64,000 bases of DNA from Owenweeksia sp965214115 (lineage in GTDB: Bacteria; Bacteroidota; Bacteroidia; Flavobacteriales; Schleiferiaceae): contig CBDCAU010000007.1 of the NCBI GenBank assembly GCA_965214115.1, positions 124,001 through 188,000 of the forward strand, given 5' to 3'. The notes under the pieces were generated by a model. That model was not told where the DNA came from. It saw only the letters and a program-made list of their open reading frames with translations, and did no database searches. Both the position numbers and the translations under genes were made by a program. Position 1 is the stretch's first letter, and each line of letters opens with the position of its first letter. This document shows positions 9,002 to 17,009 of this stretch, piece by piece.

Positions 9002-9808
9002 TCACATTGGGGAGGCATTTAAAAATCCACTTGCCAATTGCGTAAAACCTCCGGTGAGCTGAACTTGAGAACCTTTTAGCTCACACCAAAATTTGCCGCC
9101 GCGCGGACTCAATTGGAGCGCGGTCAACTTTTTTTTGCTTAGTTTTTCAGCCCAAAACGGTACGAGTGCAGCGTGGGAACTACCGGTAGCGTGATCTTCA
9201 AGTTGCTGAACGTGAGGGACTAATGTTCTGCTTACGAAGTCCACATCTTTTCCGGCGGCTGTCACGGCATAGCCAAAAGTTTCCATTTTCCGCAGTTCCG
9301 CAAAGTCAGGTCTCAAATTTTTTACATCAGATTCCGATTCTGCCAAAACGATGTTTTTATTGTCAGTATCAAAGTAATTTTTAATGGGAATTCCTAATCC
9401 TTTTTTCAACTCTTCGGGTATTAGTATTTCTTGTTTTATGGGAATTTCTTCCAACAAAATTTTTATTTTTCCGGCCGCAAATCCCACCTTTATTTTCCCC
9501 TTTTGGTAAAAAAGAGTGGCGGCGTCTGTGGCTTTTTCATTTTTTAAAAAAGCTCCCGCCGCCAGTGATCCGTGTCCACACAATCCGATTTCGGAATCCG
9601 GCGCAAACCAACGGACGTAAAACTCATTTTCACCATATTCTTTTTTCCCTAGAAATGTAGTGGCGGGCTGATTAAAATCATTCGCAATGCGCTGCATTTC
9701 AGAGGCTTTCATCTCATTTTCTAAAAAACATACCGCAGAAATATTGCCGCGAATTTGATCTTTAGGGTCATCAAAAACTTGTATCAGCGAGAACGGTATT
9801 TTTGGCAT
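9002..9808 (-). CDS. PhzF-family isomerase-like protein
   Basis: 268 residues, the normal length. PhzF hallmarks are present: QIRGNISAVCFLE near the start, CGHGSLAAGAFL near 90 and DHATGSSHAALVPFWAEKL near 208, forming the two-lobed diaminopimelate-epimerase fold. The catalytic Glu of PhzF, normally in a SET motif, appears to be replaced: this protein has NQPATTF with Ala49 in that place. It may therefore be a subfamily with different chemistry. No phenazine genes are nearby, so a role in phenazine synthesis is not supported. Confidence 0.85.
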   Translation of the reverse strand: MPKIPFSLIQVFDDPKDQIRGNISAVCFLENEMKASEMQRIANDFNQPATTFLGKKEYGENEFYVRWFAPDSEIGLCGHGSLAAGAFLKNEKATDAATLFYQKGKIKVGFAAGKIKILLEEIPIKQEILIPEELKKGLGIPIKNYFDTDNKNIVLAESESDVKNLRPDFAELRKMETFGYAVTAAGKDVDFVSRTLVPHVQQLEDHATGSSHAALVPFWAEKLSKKKLTALQLSPRGGKFWCELKGSQVQLTGGFTQLASGFLNASPM

Positions 9809-9859
9809 TTTAAATATTTGTCGAAATCAACGCCGACGTTTTAAAAAGGGTCGCCAAAA

Positions 9860-10468
9860 ATGTATATTAAAATGAAAAAGTGGATTTTTGTTTGTTCAAT
9901 GATTTGGTTTTCAATGTCTTGCCAATCCAATTCGGACAATAAAACGAAAGCCGAAACCCAAAAGATAGAAGAAGATGTCAAGGTGGGATTGGAAGAAAAC
10001 GATGGCGAGCCGCCCCAGTCCAAAACCATCGAAGCCAGCTTTGAAGGAATGGGGCAAAAAATGAAAGTTTTTTTATATGAATCCCCACAAAATTTTGCAC
10101 TTCCTTTTTATACTTATTTGCCCAAAGATTGGCAAGGCGAAAGTGTCAGTTCGGGGGAAGGTGATGTTATCCTTTTTATGTTCAATGAGGCGCAACTTAT
10201 CCTCACCGTTTTACCTGAAAATACCACCGAAAAAGAGGCGCTGGAAATGGCGCGCCAAACCATTGCTAACGAAGGCGAAGTGGGCGTTCCCGAAATGGAT
10301 AGCGTGCAGGTTTTTTATTTGGCCAATTCTTCTGGTATCGCGATGAGTACCGAGGTGGGGCAAAACAACGGCCGCTATTATTATTGGATGGAGCGCTTTC
10401 CTTTGGAATACGCGGACGGCGTAGGGCCGGTGACCGAAATCATCAAAGGCGAAGTGATTTGGGAATGA
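9860..10468 (+). CDS. hypothetical lipoprotein
   Basis: 202 residues (an ATG four codons downstream, giving MKKW, is equally likely). The N-terminus ends in a lipobox (FSMSC) near residue 21, followed by a flexible, acidic linker and then a compact domain. The domain starts at ASFEGMGQKMKVFLYE and includes YLPKDWQGE and YYYWMERFPLEYADG. I do not recognise the family. It is divergent from the PhzF-like gene and convergent with the DUF4143 ATPase. Confidence 0.65.
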   Translation: MYIKMKKWIFVCSMIWFSMSCQSNSDNKTKAETQKIEEDVKVGLEENDGEPPQSKTIEASFEGMGQKMKVFLYESPQNFALPFYTYLPKDWQGESVSSGEGDVILFMFNEAQLILTVLPENTTEKEALEMARQTIANEGEVGVPEMDSVQVFYLANSSGIAMSTEVGQNNGRYYYWMERFPLEYADGVGPVTEIIKGEVIWE

Positions 10469-10483
10469 TTTTATCAATGAAAA

Positions 10484-11623
10484 TTACCCAAATTTCGGCA
10501 ACACAAACTTCCGAAAATTCTCTCGATAAACCCCTAAAGTTTCCGCCTCATAATTATTGGTAAACGTCTTTGAAAATTTAATTTTTCGATTGGAATTCCA
10601 TTTGAATTCGGCGGCCAAAATTGCATCTTTTCCCTTCACTTCCACATAGTCAATTTCCTGCTGTTGTTTGGTGCGCCAAAAGTGCATATCGGCGCGCCGT
10701 TTTTGATAGCGCAATTGTTTCAATCGTTCGGCTATCAAAAAGTTTTCCCAAAGCGCGCCTACATCTTGGCGGTTTGCTACGGGTTTTAGTTCCCCGATTA
10801 CGGCATTTCTTACGCCATTGTCATAGAAATAAATTTTGCGGTTCATTTTGATTTCGCTGCGTAGGTTTCCGCTATACGATTTAAGGCGAAAAACGATATA
10901 TGCTTTCTCTAAAATATCGATATAATTTTCAACGGTTAGGTGATGCAGCTTCGTCATTTCCGAAAGTTCGCGGTACGATACCTCGCTGCCCACTTGATAG
11001 GCCAGTGCCTGCACCAATTTTTGGATGACATCAGGCTTCCTCAATCCGGCATACGACAGCACGTCTTTGTATAAGTAACTGTTTACCAGTTCGATAAGGA
11101 TTTCGTTTTGGTCTTGGGGCTGGGTAAGTACATCGGGATAAAATCCATACACCAAGCGGTTTTCCAAGTCTTGCTCGGCTTTCACATAACCGATGTGATT
11201 TTGCCATTCTTCCCACGAAATGGGAAAAAGTTCAAAGGTCCATTTGCGTCCGGTCAGCGGTTCTTGCATTTGCTGCGAAAGTTCAAAAGAGGATGAACCG
11301 CTGAGAATCAGTTGCTTGTCGCTAAATTCATCAGTTATCAGTTTTGCGGTAAGCCCAAATTCAGGCAGACGCTGGGCTTCGTCAATAAAGATGATTTCTT
11401 GCTCGCCCAAAATTTGTTTGAGTTGCTCGGTATTGGGCGAGGTCAACAGTTTTTTAATGGATGGATTGTCCGCATTGAAAAACTGGTAGCTTTTTCCAGA
11501 TTTTTCAATCAGGTTTTTAATTAAGGTAGTTTTTCCCACTTGGCGCGGTCCGTTGAGAAGTAATGCCTTACCGCTAAAAAGTCTGTTTTTCAGAGAGTTG
11601 GAAAGAGTTCTGTTGATATTCAT
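10484..11623 (-). CDS. AAA_14/DUF4143 ATPase
   Basis: 379 residues. The N-terminal P-loop ATPase has a Walker A motif (LLNGPRQVGKTTL, ~21-33) and Walker B (EIIFIDEAQRL, ~75-85). The C-terminal DUF4143 domain contains SYRELSEMTKLHHLTVENY, YFYDNGVRNAV and FWRTKQQQEIDYVEVK, which resembles a nuclease-like fold. These proteins are abundant, mobile and often linked to defence or toxin-antitoxin functions, but their role is not established. The upstream region contains strong palindromic repeats that could be an autoregulatory operator. Confidence 0.88.
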   Translation of the reverse strand: MNINRTLSNSLKNRLFSGKALLLNGPRQVGKTTLIKNLIEKSGKSYQFFNADNPSIKKLLTSPNTEQLKQILGEQEIIFIDEAQRLPEFGLTAKLITDEFSDKQLILSGSSSFELSQQMQEPLTGRKWTFELFPISWEEWQNHIGYVKAEQDLENRLVYGFYPDVLTQPQDQNEILIELVNSYLYKDVLSYAGLRKPDVIQKLVQALAYQVGSEVSYRELSEMTKLHHLTVENYIDILEKAYIVFRLKSYSGNLRSEIKMNRKIYFYDNGVRNAVIGELKPVANRQDVGALWENFLIAERLKQLRYQKRRADMHFWRTKQQQEIDYVEVKGKDAILAAEFKWNSNRKIKFSKTFTNNYEAETLGVYRENFRKFVLPKFG

Positions 11624-11650
11624 AGCGCAACGAGAATAATAATGTCTTGC

Positions 11651-11846
11651 AAAAATATAACTTTTGGTGGTTATGTTATCCGAAAAGTATAACTTTTGGA
11701 TAATATATTATCCAAAAAGTATAACTATTGGATAATAGGAAGAAAAAAATAAGAAGAGTTTGACAGCGGCTACGGAGTCAAATCGATAGAGATTGTAGCC
11801 TTTGACTTACTTATCGTCTAAAAAGTATAACCATTTCATAATAAAA
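11651..11846. repeat. AT-rich direct and inverted repeats upstream of the DUF4143 gene
   Basis: The core AAAAGTATAACTTTTGGATAA recurs with variations at about 11652, 11683, 11714 and 11820. Between the second and third copy lies the perfect 20-base palindrome TTGGATAATATATTATCCAA (11696-11715). The gene on the minus strand begins at 11623, so these repeats sit in its promoter region. They are candidate operators for an autoregulator, or the end structure of a mobile unit carrying the ATPase. From 11747 to 11815 I see no structure. Confidence 0.6.
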
Positions 11847-11888
11847 AGCCCAAAAAATTAGGTGGGTCAAAAAGAGTTTTGATAAATT

Positions 11889-12060
11889 GTCTCATTGTCT
11901 CATTGTCTCATTGTCTCATTGTCTCATTGTCTCATTGTCTCATTGTCTCATTGTCTCATTGTCTCATTGTCTCATTGTCTCATTGTCTCATTGTCTCATT
12001 GCCTCATTGCCTCATTGCCTCATTGCCTCATTGCCTCATTGCCTCATTGCCTCATTGTCT
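11889..12060. repeat. octanucleotide minisatellite (21 full units)
   Basis: Fourteen perfect tandem copies of GTCTCATT (11889-12000) are followed by seven copies of GCCTCATT (12001-12056) and a partial GTCT. The two blocks differ at one base, so the array grew by copying each variant separately. Eight bases is not a multiple of three, and all frames stay open through much of it. The array provides the stop codon of the App1-like gene on the minus strand (12052-12054). A related array lies at 22881-22920. Confidence 0.98.
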
Positions 12061-13116
12061 AACCCCCACCAATCCCAATTCCACCGCGTGCCGCTGAATT
12101 TCCTCTGACGAATGCACCAGCACCGCCTCCACGTGGGTGGCTTCTTCGATGAGTTTTTTAATGCGGCGGGCGTTTTTGGTGTCGCGCGTTTGGCGGATGT
12201 AAATCGCTTTGATGCGATCTGGAAATTCCTGCGCCACTTCCAAATAAAAATCCGCGTCTTCGTCCGCCGAATCGCCCAGTAAAATGAATGGTAAATCGGG
12301 GTAGGTTTTCAGGATTTGCGCGATGGATTTCACCTTGTGGTGATGGTGTTCGCCGGCGGGTGTCAAACCATAATCGCGCAAAAGGATCGGCCCTTTCGGG
12401 AAACCTTGCAGTTCCAGAAATTCTTCTAGCAAATCATACACGTTCCACGGGCTGTGGGAGAGGTAAAAAATCGGGTTTTCTTTAATGCCGTCGCCGCCGC
12501 GCGCAAAGGCTTGGAACAGTTCCACCATTCCCTCCATTGGCAGGCGCTGGCGGGCGTTTTTCACAAAAGTGGTGTATAGCATTTTCAGCCGGAACAGCGA
12601 GCTGACGTGGGTTTGCAAAACCGTGTCGTCCACGTCGGTGATGATGCCGTAATCGGCGTTTTTGGAAGGCAGGAATATTTCTGCATCGGCCGAAATTGTA
12701 GAATCGTCAGTGCGGGTGGGGGAGAGAAGTTCCACCTCGGCGGGCAGCCAGTTTTCACGGGCGGTTTTGAGCGGCGCGTCCCATTTTTCATCCAAAGTAA
12801 AATAGCCTTCAGAATCGGCGGTAGATTCGAACGTTTGTCCGTCGCAGCGGATTTGCACTTTCGCTTCCGGCACTTCGTCCGTCTCGAAGCGCTTCCAACT
12901 GTTGATGATATTGCGGATTTGACTGTCCGTTTTGCCGTGGAAAATGTCCTCGTCTTCCAGCACGCGGCCTTTCAGGAAAATCCGCTCGTCATTGGCAAAG
13001 CCTCGGTAGGGCAAAACGATGAGCGGGTCGTCCGAATCGAATTTATCAACGATTTTGCTGAGGCCGCTGCCGATTTTGGCGGCGGTTTTTTTGAGGTGGC
13101 GGAGGGGGGTGGGCAT
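12052..13116 (-). CDS. App1-family (DUF2183) phosphatase domain protein
   Basis: 354 residues. The catalytic part begins with DYGIITDVDDTVLQTH near 157; the DxDxT motif (DVDDT) marks a HAD-type phosphatase as in yeast App1 phosphatidate phosphatase. FYLSHSPWNVYDLLEEFLE and LLGDSADEDADFY supply motifs II-IV. The N-terminal ~140 residues look like the beta-rich domain that usually precedes App1 catalytic domains. No signal peptide is visible. The C-terminus (LVGVRQ-stop) runs into the octanucleotide array. Array-length change alone would not alter the stop, because the first unit supplies it. Confidence 0.88.
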   Translation of the reverse strand: MPTPLRHLKKTAAKIGSGLSKIVDKFDSDDPLIVLPYRGFANDERIFLKGRVLEDEDIFHGKTDSQIRNIINSWKRFETDEVPEAKVQIRCDGQTFESTADSEGYFTLDEKWDAPLKTARENWLPAEVELLSPTRTDDSTISADAEIFLPSKNADYGIITDVDDTVLQTHVSSLFRLKMLYTTFVKNARQRLPMEGMVELFQAFARGGDGIKENPIFYLSHSPWNVYDLLEEFLELQGFPKGPILLRDYGLTPAGEHHHHKVKSIAQILKTYPDLPFILLGDSADEDADFYLEVAQEFPDRIKAIYIRQTRDTKNARRIKKLIEEATHVEAVLVHSSEEIQRHAVELGLVGVRQ

Positions 13117-13231
13117 TTGTGTTTGAATTATGAATTTGTGAAAATGACTTCTTATTTAATTTTCAATATTTATAATTAACTAATTAGCCGAAATTTAGGA
13201 GTATTTCGAATGTTATGCTTCGCTTTATAAG

Positions 13232-14044
13232 CTAGTAGTTTTTAGTGCTAATACCATAATCAGCGTTTCGCTCCTTTGCGCAAAACGAACTACTTTTTTT
13301 TTCACAAATCAATTTCAAAAATCTCGGGAATTGCCATTTTTTGGGATATTCATTTTCCACAGAATTACTTGGCATTGGCTCTTCCAATTTCATTAAGCTA
13401 AAATTATTATTTAAAAGAGCATTTATGTAAATCTGTAACGGTCTATGAACGTGAGTGGTAACAAATTCACTTTTATTATTAGAAATTTTGAAAGTTGCCT
13501 CTATTTGGATTTCTTCGTCATAATTAAACCAAGGTTTTTTAGCATATTCCCAATAGAAAGGCCAAAAATATGGATGGGTAATGGTAATAATGAAGAGGGC
13601 GTTATCTTGTAAAATCTTGGATATGGCTTCAAGACTCTTGGCTATATTAGGCATATCCATTAAAGCCATATTTGCAATTCCTAAATTATATTTTGATTGA
13701 TTCTCCGAAGCAAACTCTTCAATTGAAGAGTTTATGAAATTTATTTTCTTTGAAATCCCAAATTGTCTTTTCGCAAGTTCAATGGATTTTGAACTAATAT
13801 CTATACCTAAAATCGTGTTTGTCAGTTTATGGAATTCATTTGTAGCATATCCCACACCGCATCCAATATCAATAGCATTTATTTCTATCTGCGAAGGAAT
13901 TTCTTTAAGAATGCTAGGAATTAATATTTTATCAAAACTTAAATCAGAGCCATTTAAAAGCTCGGACAGACGACTTTGCGCTATTTTATTCCATTCCTTG
14001 GCTATATCCTCTTCGCTTTTTAACTCTTTTACCTTATGTATCAT
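13232..14044 (-). CDS. class I SAM-dependent methyltransferase
   Basis: 270 residues. Motif I is AIDIGCGVGYATNEF (~57-71), followed by GIDISSKSIELAKRQF (motif Post I) and NLGIANMALMDMPN (motif IV region). The size and the C-terminal insert (THPYFWPFYWEYAKKPWF) resemble small-molecule methyltransferases of the Methyltransf_11/25 type; the substrate is unknown. The start codon directly abuts the stop of the upstream membrane-protein gene (14045), so the two form an operon. The pair is AT-richer than its neighbours, which suggests acquisition by transfer. Confidence 0.85.
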   Translation of the reverse strand: MIHKVKELKSEEDIAKEWNKIAQSRLSELLNGSDLSFDKILIPSILKEIPSQIEINAIDIGCGVGYATNEFHKLTNTILGIDISSKSIELAKRQFGISKKINFINSSIEEFASENQSKYNLGIANMALMDMPNIAKSLEAISKILQDNALFIITITHPYFWPFYWEYAKKPWFNYDEEIQIEATFKISNNKSEFVTTHVHRPLQIYINALLNNNFSLMKLEEPMPSNSVENEYPKKWQFPRFLKLICEKKSSSFCAKERNADYGISTKNY

Positions 14045-14692
14045 TTATTGCTTATTGCTCAATATTTGAATTAGGTCATTAGCAATCTGAAAATATGGAT
14101 GTTGGCCTGCACTAAATTCTTCAATTAAATGTTGTTTTTCTGCTAATCTTCTTCCTACTGCAACTTTTGCATCATCTCTCCCAAAATTAGTAATAGTAAA
14201 ACGAGAAAGAGGTATGTAGCTAATTTCCTTGTATTCGAAGACTTTTGCTCCTTTATCTTGTAATTCCTTAACCTTATCTATTATCCGAGGCATACAAATA
14301 ATTAGTTCATCTTTTTCTGCCTTATTTTTTAATAGACTTCTCATTTCATCATCGTCAACCCAACTCATATCTCTAGTAAAGATTGCCGTTCTCCCACTAT
14401 TTTTAATCCACCGATACATATAATCTCTTATGTCATTTTTCTCGGTAAATATTTTGGGTTTATTATCAATATGTTCCTTTATCTCTAAGTATACTGACAA
14501 TAGAAAAAGAACAAGAGCTGTAAATAGTAAAAACCATTGAAAACCAGTCATTGATTTAGAGGAATTATAAATTGTAAAAAACAATCCCAGCAATGATGCA
14601 AGAGTTCCTATTTGGGCAATTAGACTTTTGGCAAGTTTCGTCATTTCTGATTTTTTTTCTATTATCGATTTTAGCGGATTCATTACATCCAA
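14045..14692 (-). CDS. membrane-anchored protein with a possible PLD-like sensor domain
   Basis: 215 residues. Two membrane helices (~20-42, ending in LGLFFTIY, and ~53-71, WFLLFTALVLFLLSVYLEI) precede a cytosolic domain of ~140 residues. That domain has alternating strand/helix segments (GRTAIFTRDMSWVDDDEM, ELIICMPRIID, GAKVFEY, SRFTITNFGRDDAKVAVG). The pattern resembles degenerate phospholipase-D-like domains without the HKD catalytic residues, which would suit a ligand or nucleic-acid sensor. This assignment is an inference from the pattern only. It is the first gene of an operon with the methyltransferase. Confidence 0.6.
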   Translation of the reverse strand: MDVMNPLKSIIEKKSEMTKLAKSLIAQIGTLASLLGLFFTIYNSSKSMTGFQWFLLFTALVLFLLSVYLEIKEHIDNKPKIFTEKNDIRDYMYRWIKNSGRTAIFTRDMSWVDDDEMRSLLKNKAEKDELIICMPRIIDKVKELQDKGAKVFEYKEISYIPLSRFTITNFGRDDAKVAVGRRLAEKQHLIEEFSAGQHPYFQIANDLIQILSNKQ

Positions 14693-14858
14693 TCTTTGTT
14701 TCTTACTTAAGAATTGAAATTAAAAATCAATCACTTTCGCTGAAGCTTATGTATTTTATCTACATAGTTTTAAGAATTGGGTTTTCAAAATCGCTCAAAA
14801 TTAACCATCCCTCTGCATTACGAACTTTTACTGGCCTTTAAACCCAAAAAAAATTATT

Positions 14859-15863
14859 TCAATCCCTCTTTTTTCCTAACTTTCTTAAATCCCCCTCAAT
14901 CTCCTTCAAACTCGCCTCCCTCTCAATCCCCTTCTGTCGCTCCCTGAATTTCATAAATTCTTCCCCAGATTTGTCCAGCGCCATTTGGTGGGAAATCTTC
15001 CCCGCGTGGGACAAAAGCTCGCGGCCGTTCATTTGCAAAATGGTGTCCAGTCGCTGAATCCAATCCTTCATATACATCGGCGTCTGTTGCTGCGCCATCG
15101 TTTCGGCAAAGGCCAGATATTGCTCCACCAACAATCCCAATAGTTTGATTTCCTCCTCATCCAAATAGTTTTTGGCGATGCTCACGTCGGCTTTTCGGAT
15201 GGCGGTTTCCTTCTTTTTATCGAAAGATTGCATCCCCAAAAAAGGCAAATTCCCATCCGCGCGGCGGTACACCAGTTCGGCGGCCGTTTGCGAACTGATC
15301 GCCCACAAAAGTTTGTTCTGCACCTTGGCGAAAAACCGCCGCGTTTTCTCGTCCTGCGGGTCGTAGTCGATGCTGGTGGTGTAAATGTCCTTGATTTTCT
15401 GATAAAAAAACCGCTCCGACAAACGGATTTCCCTAATCCGCTCCTGCAGTTCGTTGAAATAGTTCATCGAATTGCCGCTCTTGAACCAATCGTCGTTCAG
15501 CGCAAAACCTTTGATGATGTATTCTTTGAGCCGCTGTGTGGCCCAGATTCGGAACTGCGTGCCCTGCACGGATTTTACGCGGTAACCGACTGATATGATG
15601 ACATCTAAGTTGTAATGGTCAATCTCACGTTCTATCTGCCGCTCCCCCTCATTCCGAACTTGTCGGAATTTCCGACAAGTTCGATTTTGTTCCAATTCCC
15701 CTTCTTTATAAACATTGCCGATGTGTTCCGCCACGGTGCTCCGGCCTTTGCCGAAAAGCGTAGCCATCTGCTCTTGGGTGAGCCAGACCGTTTCTTCTTG
15801 AAGCCGCACATCAATTTTAATGTTGCCTTGCTCATTTTGATAGATTAAAATTTGATTTTCCAT
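14859..15863 (-). CDS. RhuM family protein
   Basis: 334 residues. The N-terminal helix-turn-helix-like block (VWLTQEQMATLFGKGRSTVAEHI) and YNLDVIISVGYRVKSVQGTQFRIWATQ are the hallmarks of the RhuM (virulence-protein, PF13310) family. Such genes are common inside type I restriction operons of Bacteroidota; the biochemical role is unknown. Here it stands alone, with no hsd gene next to it, so it may be a remnant. A 29-base palindrome lies in its 5' part (15655-15683). A second RhuM gene is found at 20062-21072. Confidence 0.88.
   Translation of the reverse strand: MENQILIYQNEQGNIKIDVRLQEETVWLTQEQMATLFGKGRSTVAEHIGNVYKEGELEQNRTCRKFRQVRNEGERQIEREIDHYNLDVIISVGYRVKSVQGTQFRIWATQRLKEYIIKGFALNDDWFKSGNSMNYFNELQERIREIRLSERFFYQKIKDIYTTSIDYDPQDEKTRRFFAKVQNKLLWAISSQTAAELVYRRADGNLPFLGMQSFDKKKETAIRKADVSIAKNYLDEEEIKLLGLLVEQYLAFAETMAQQQTPMYMKDWIQRLDTILQMNGRELLSHAGKISHQMALDKSGEEFMKFRERQKGIEREASLKEIEGDLRKLGKKRD
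15655..15683. repeat. 29-base perfect palindrome inside rhuM
   Basis: Two 13-base arms (CGAACTTGTCGGA and its complement) flank the three bases ATT. The palindrome encodes a basic segment (about NRTCRKFRQVRN) of the RhuM protein. It could form a strong hairpin in DNA or mRNA. Confidence 0.9.
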
Positions 15864-15890
15864 CCCGTAAAATTAGCAAAAGACCAAGTG

Positions 15891-15907
15891 TTCGGAAATC
15901 CCGAACC
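15891..15907. repeat. short inverted repeat upstream of rhuM
   Basis: GTTCGG, five bases, then CCGAAC form a perfect six-base stem about 30 bases before the rhuM start. It shares GTTCGG/TTCGG with the arms of the 29-base palindrome inside the gene and could be an operator. Confidence 0.35.
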
Positions 15908-16038
15908 GCTGAATTTCCTTAATATTTTACACAAAAACTGTCGAAAAGTTAAGCCATAGAAAAGTTTAAGGCGCGAACTTCGTCCTTAGTTTTGAAGCGT
16001 TTTTCGCGGCAGAAATTTCCGAAGAAACGAAAATAAGA

Positions 16039-17001
16039 ATGATCAAAATCGCGGATTTATTTGCGGGCATCGGCGGCATCCGTCGGGGTTTCGAGCAGGC
16101 CCATCCCAATGGCGTGGAAACGGTTTTTACCAGCGAATGGGACAAATACGCGGGCCTCACTTACCGTGAAAATTATCCCAGCGAAGAGATAGCGGGCGAC
16201 ATCACGCAAATCCCCGAATCCGAAGTGCCCAACCACGATATTCTGCTGGCGGGTTTTCCCTGCCAGCCCTTTTCACAGGCGGGTTTGAAGCAAGGTTTCA
16301 ACGATACCAGAGGCACGCTTTTTTTTGACATCGAGCGGATTTTGGTGGCGAAACAGCCCAAGGCATTTTTGCTGGAAAACGTAAAACGGCTGCGCACCCA
16401 CGACGATGGCCGCACGTTGAAAGTGATTTACGAACGGCTGAAATTGGCGGGTTATATAAACCTCCACACCCAAGTTTTGCGCGCCCGCGACTTTGGCTTG
16501 CCCCAAAACCGTGAGCGCATTTTCATCGTCGGTTTTTTGGATAAATCCATCGAGTTTGAATTTCCCGAACCCACGAATATTCCAACGCAGGTGGGCGATA
16601 TTTTGGAAGAAAAAGTGCCCGAAAAATACACCATTTCCGACCGCCTTTGGGAAGGCCACCAGCGCCGGAAGCAGGAAAACAAACGGAAAGGGAAGGGCTT
16701 CGGCTTCGGCCTTTTTCGCGAAAGCGACACTTATACCAACACGATTTCGGCGCGGTATTACAAGGATGGCAGCGAAATCCTCATCCACCAAGGCGAGGAA
16801 AAAAACCCGCGGAAACTGACCCCTCGCGAGGCCGCCCGCTTGCAGGGTTTTCCGGATTCTTTCAAGATTCCCGTTTCGGATGCACAGGCTTATCGGCAAT
16901 TTGGCAACAGCGTGGCAGTGAATGTAGTGGAAGCCGTGGCGAAGAAGATGCTGGAAGCGATGGGCGAAATCCAAAAAGTGGCTTCCAAAAAGGTGGGATA
17001 A
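16039..17001 (+). CDS. C5-cytosine DNA methyltransferase (type II M subunit)
   Basis: 320 residues, a compact m5C methyltransferase. Motif I is LFAGIGGIRRGFE near residue 6, motif IV FPCQPFSQAG with catalytic Cys75, motif VI ENVKRL near 113, motif VIII QNRERIFIVGF near 157 and motif X QFGNSVAVNVVEAV near the C-terminus. It methylates DNA to protect it from the partner nuclease encoded convergently eight bases away. The target-recognition region (~180-260) is short and gives no readable specificity. Confidence 0.95.
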   Translation: MIKIADLFAGIGGIRRGFEQAHPNGVETVFTSEWDKYAGLTYRENYPSEEIAGDITQIPESEVPNHDILLAGFPCQPFSQAGLKQGFNDTRGTLFFDIERILVAKQPKAFLLENVKRLRTHDDGRTLKVIYERLKLAGYINLHTQVLRARDFGLPQNRERIFIVGFLDKSIEFEFPEPTNIPTQVGDILEEKVPEKYTISDRLWEGHQRRKQENKRKGKGFGFGLFRESDTYTNTISARYYKDGSEILIHQGEEKNPRKLTPREAARLQGFPDSFKIPVSDAQAYRQFGNSVAVNVVEAVAKKMLEAMGEIQKVASKKVG

Positions 17002-17009
17002 TTACTTTT

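Noticed and set aside
11889..12060. CRISPR array
   Set aside because: The 8-base units are contiguous without spacers; a minisatellite, not a CRISPR.
11879..12108. Two open frames encoding SLSHCLIV repeats
   Set aside because: They are produced by the octanucleotide array, have no start context and no sequence beyond the repeat; not a gene.
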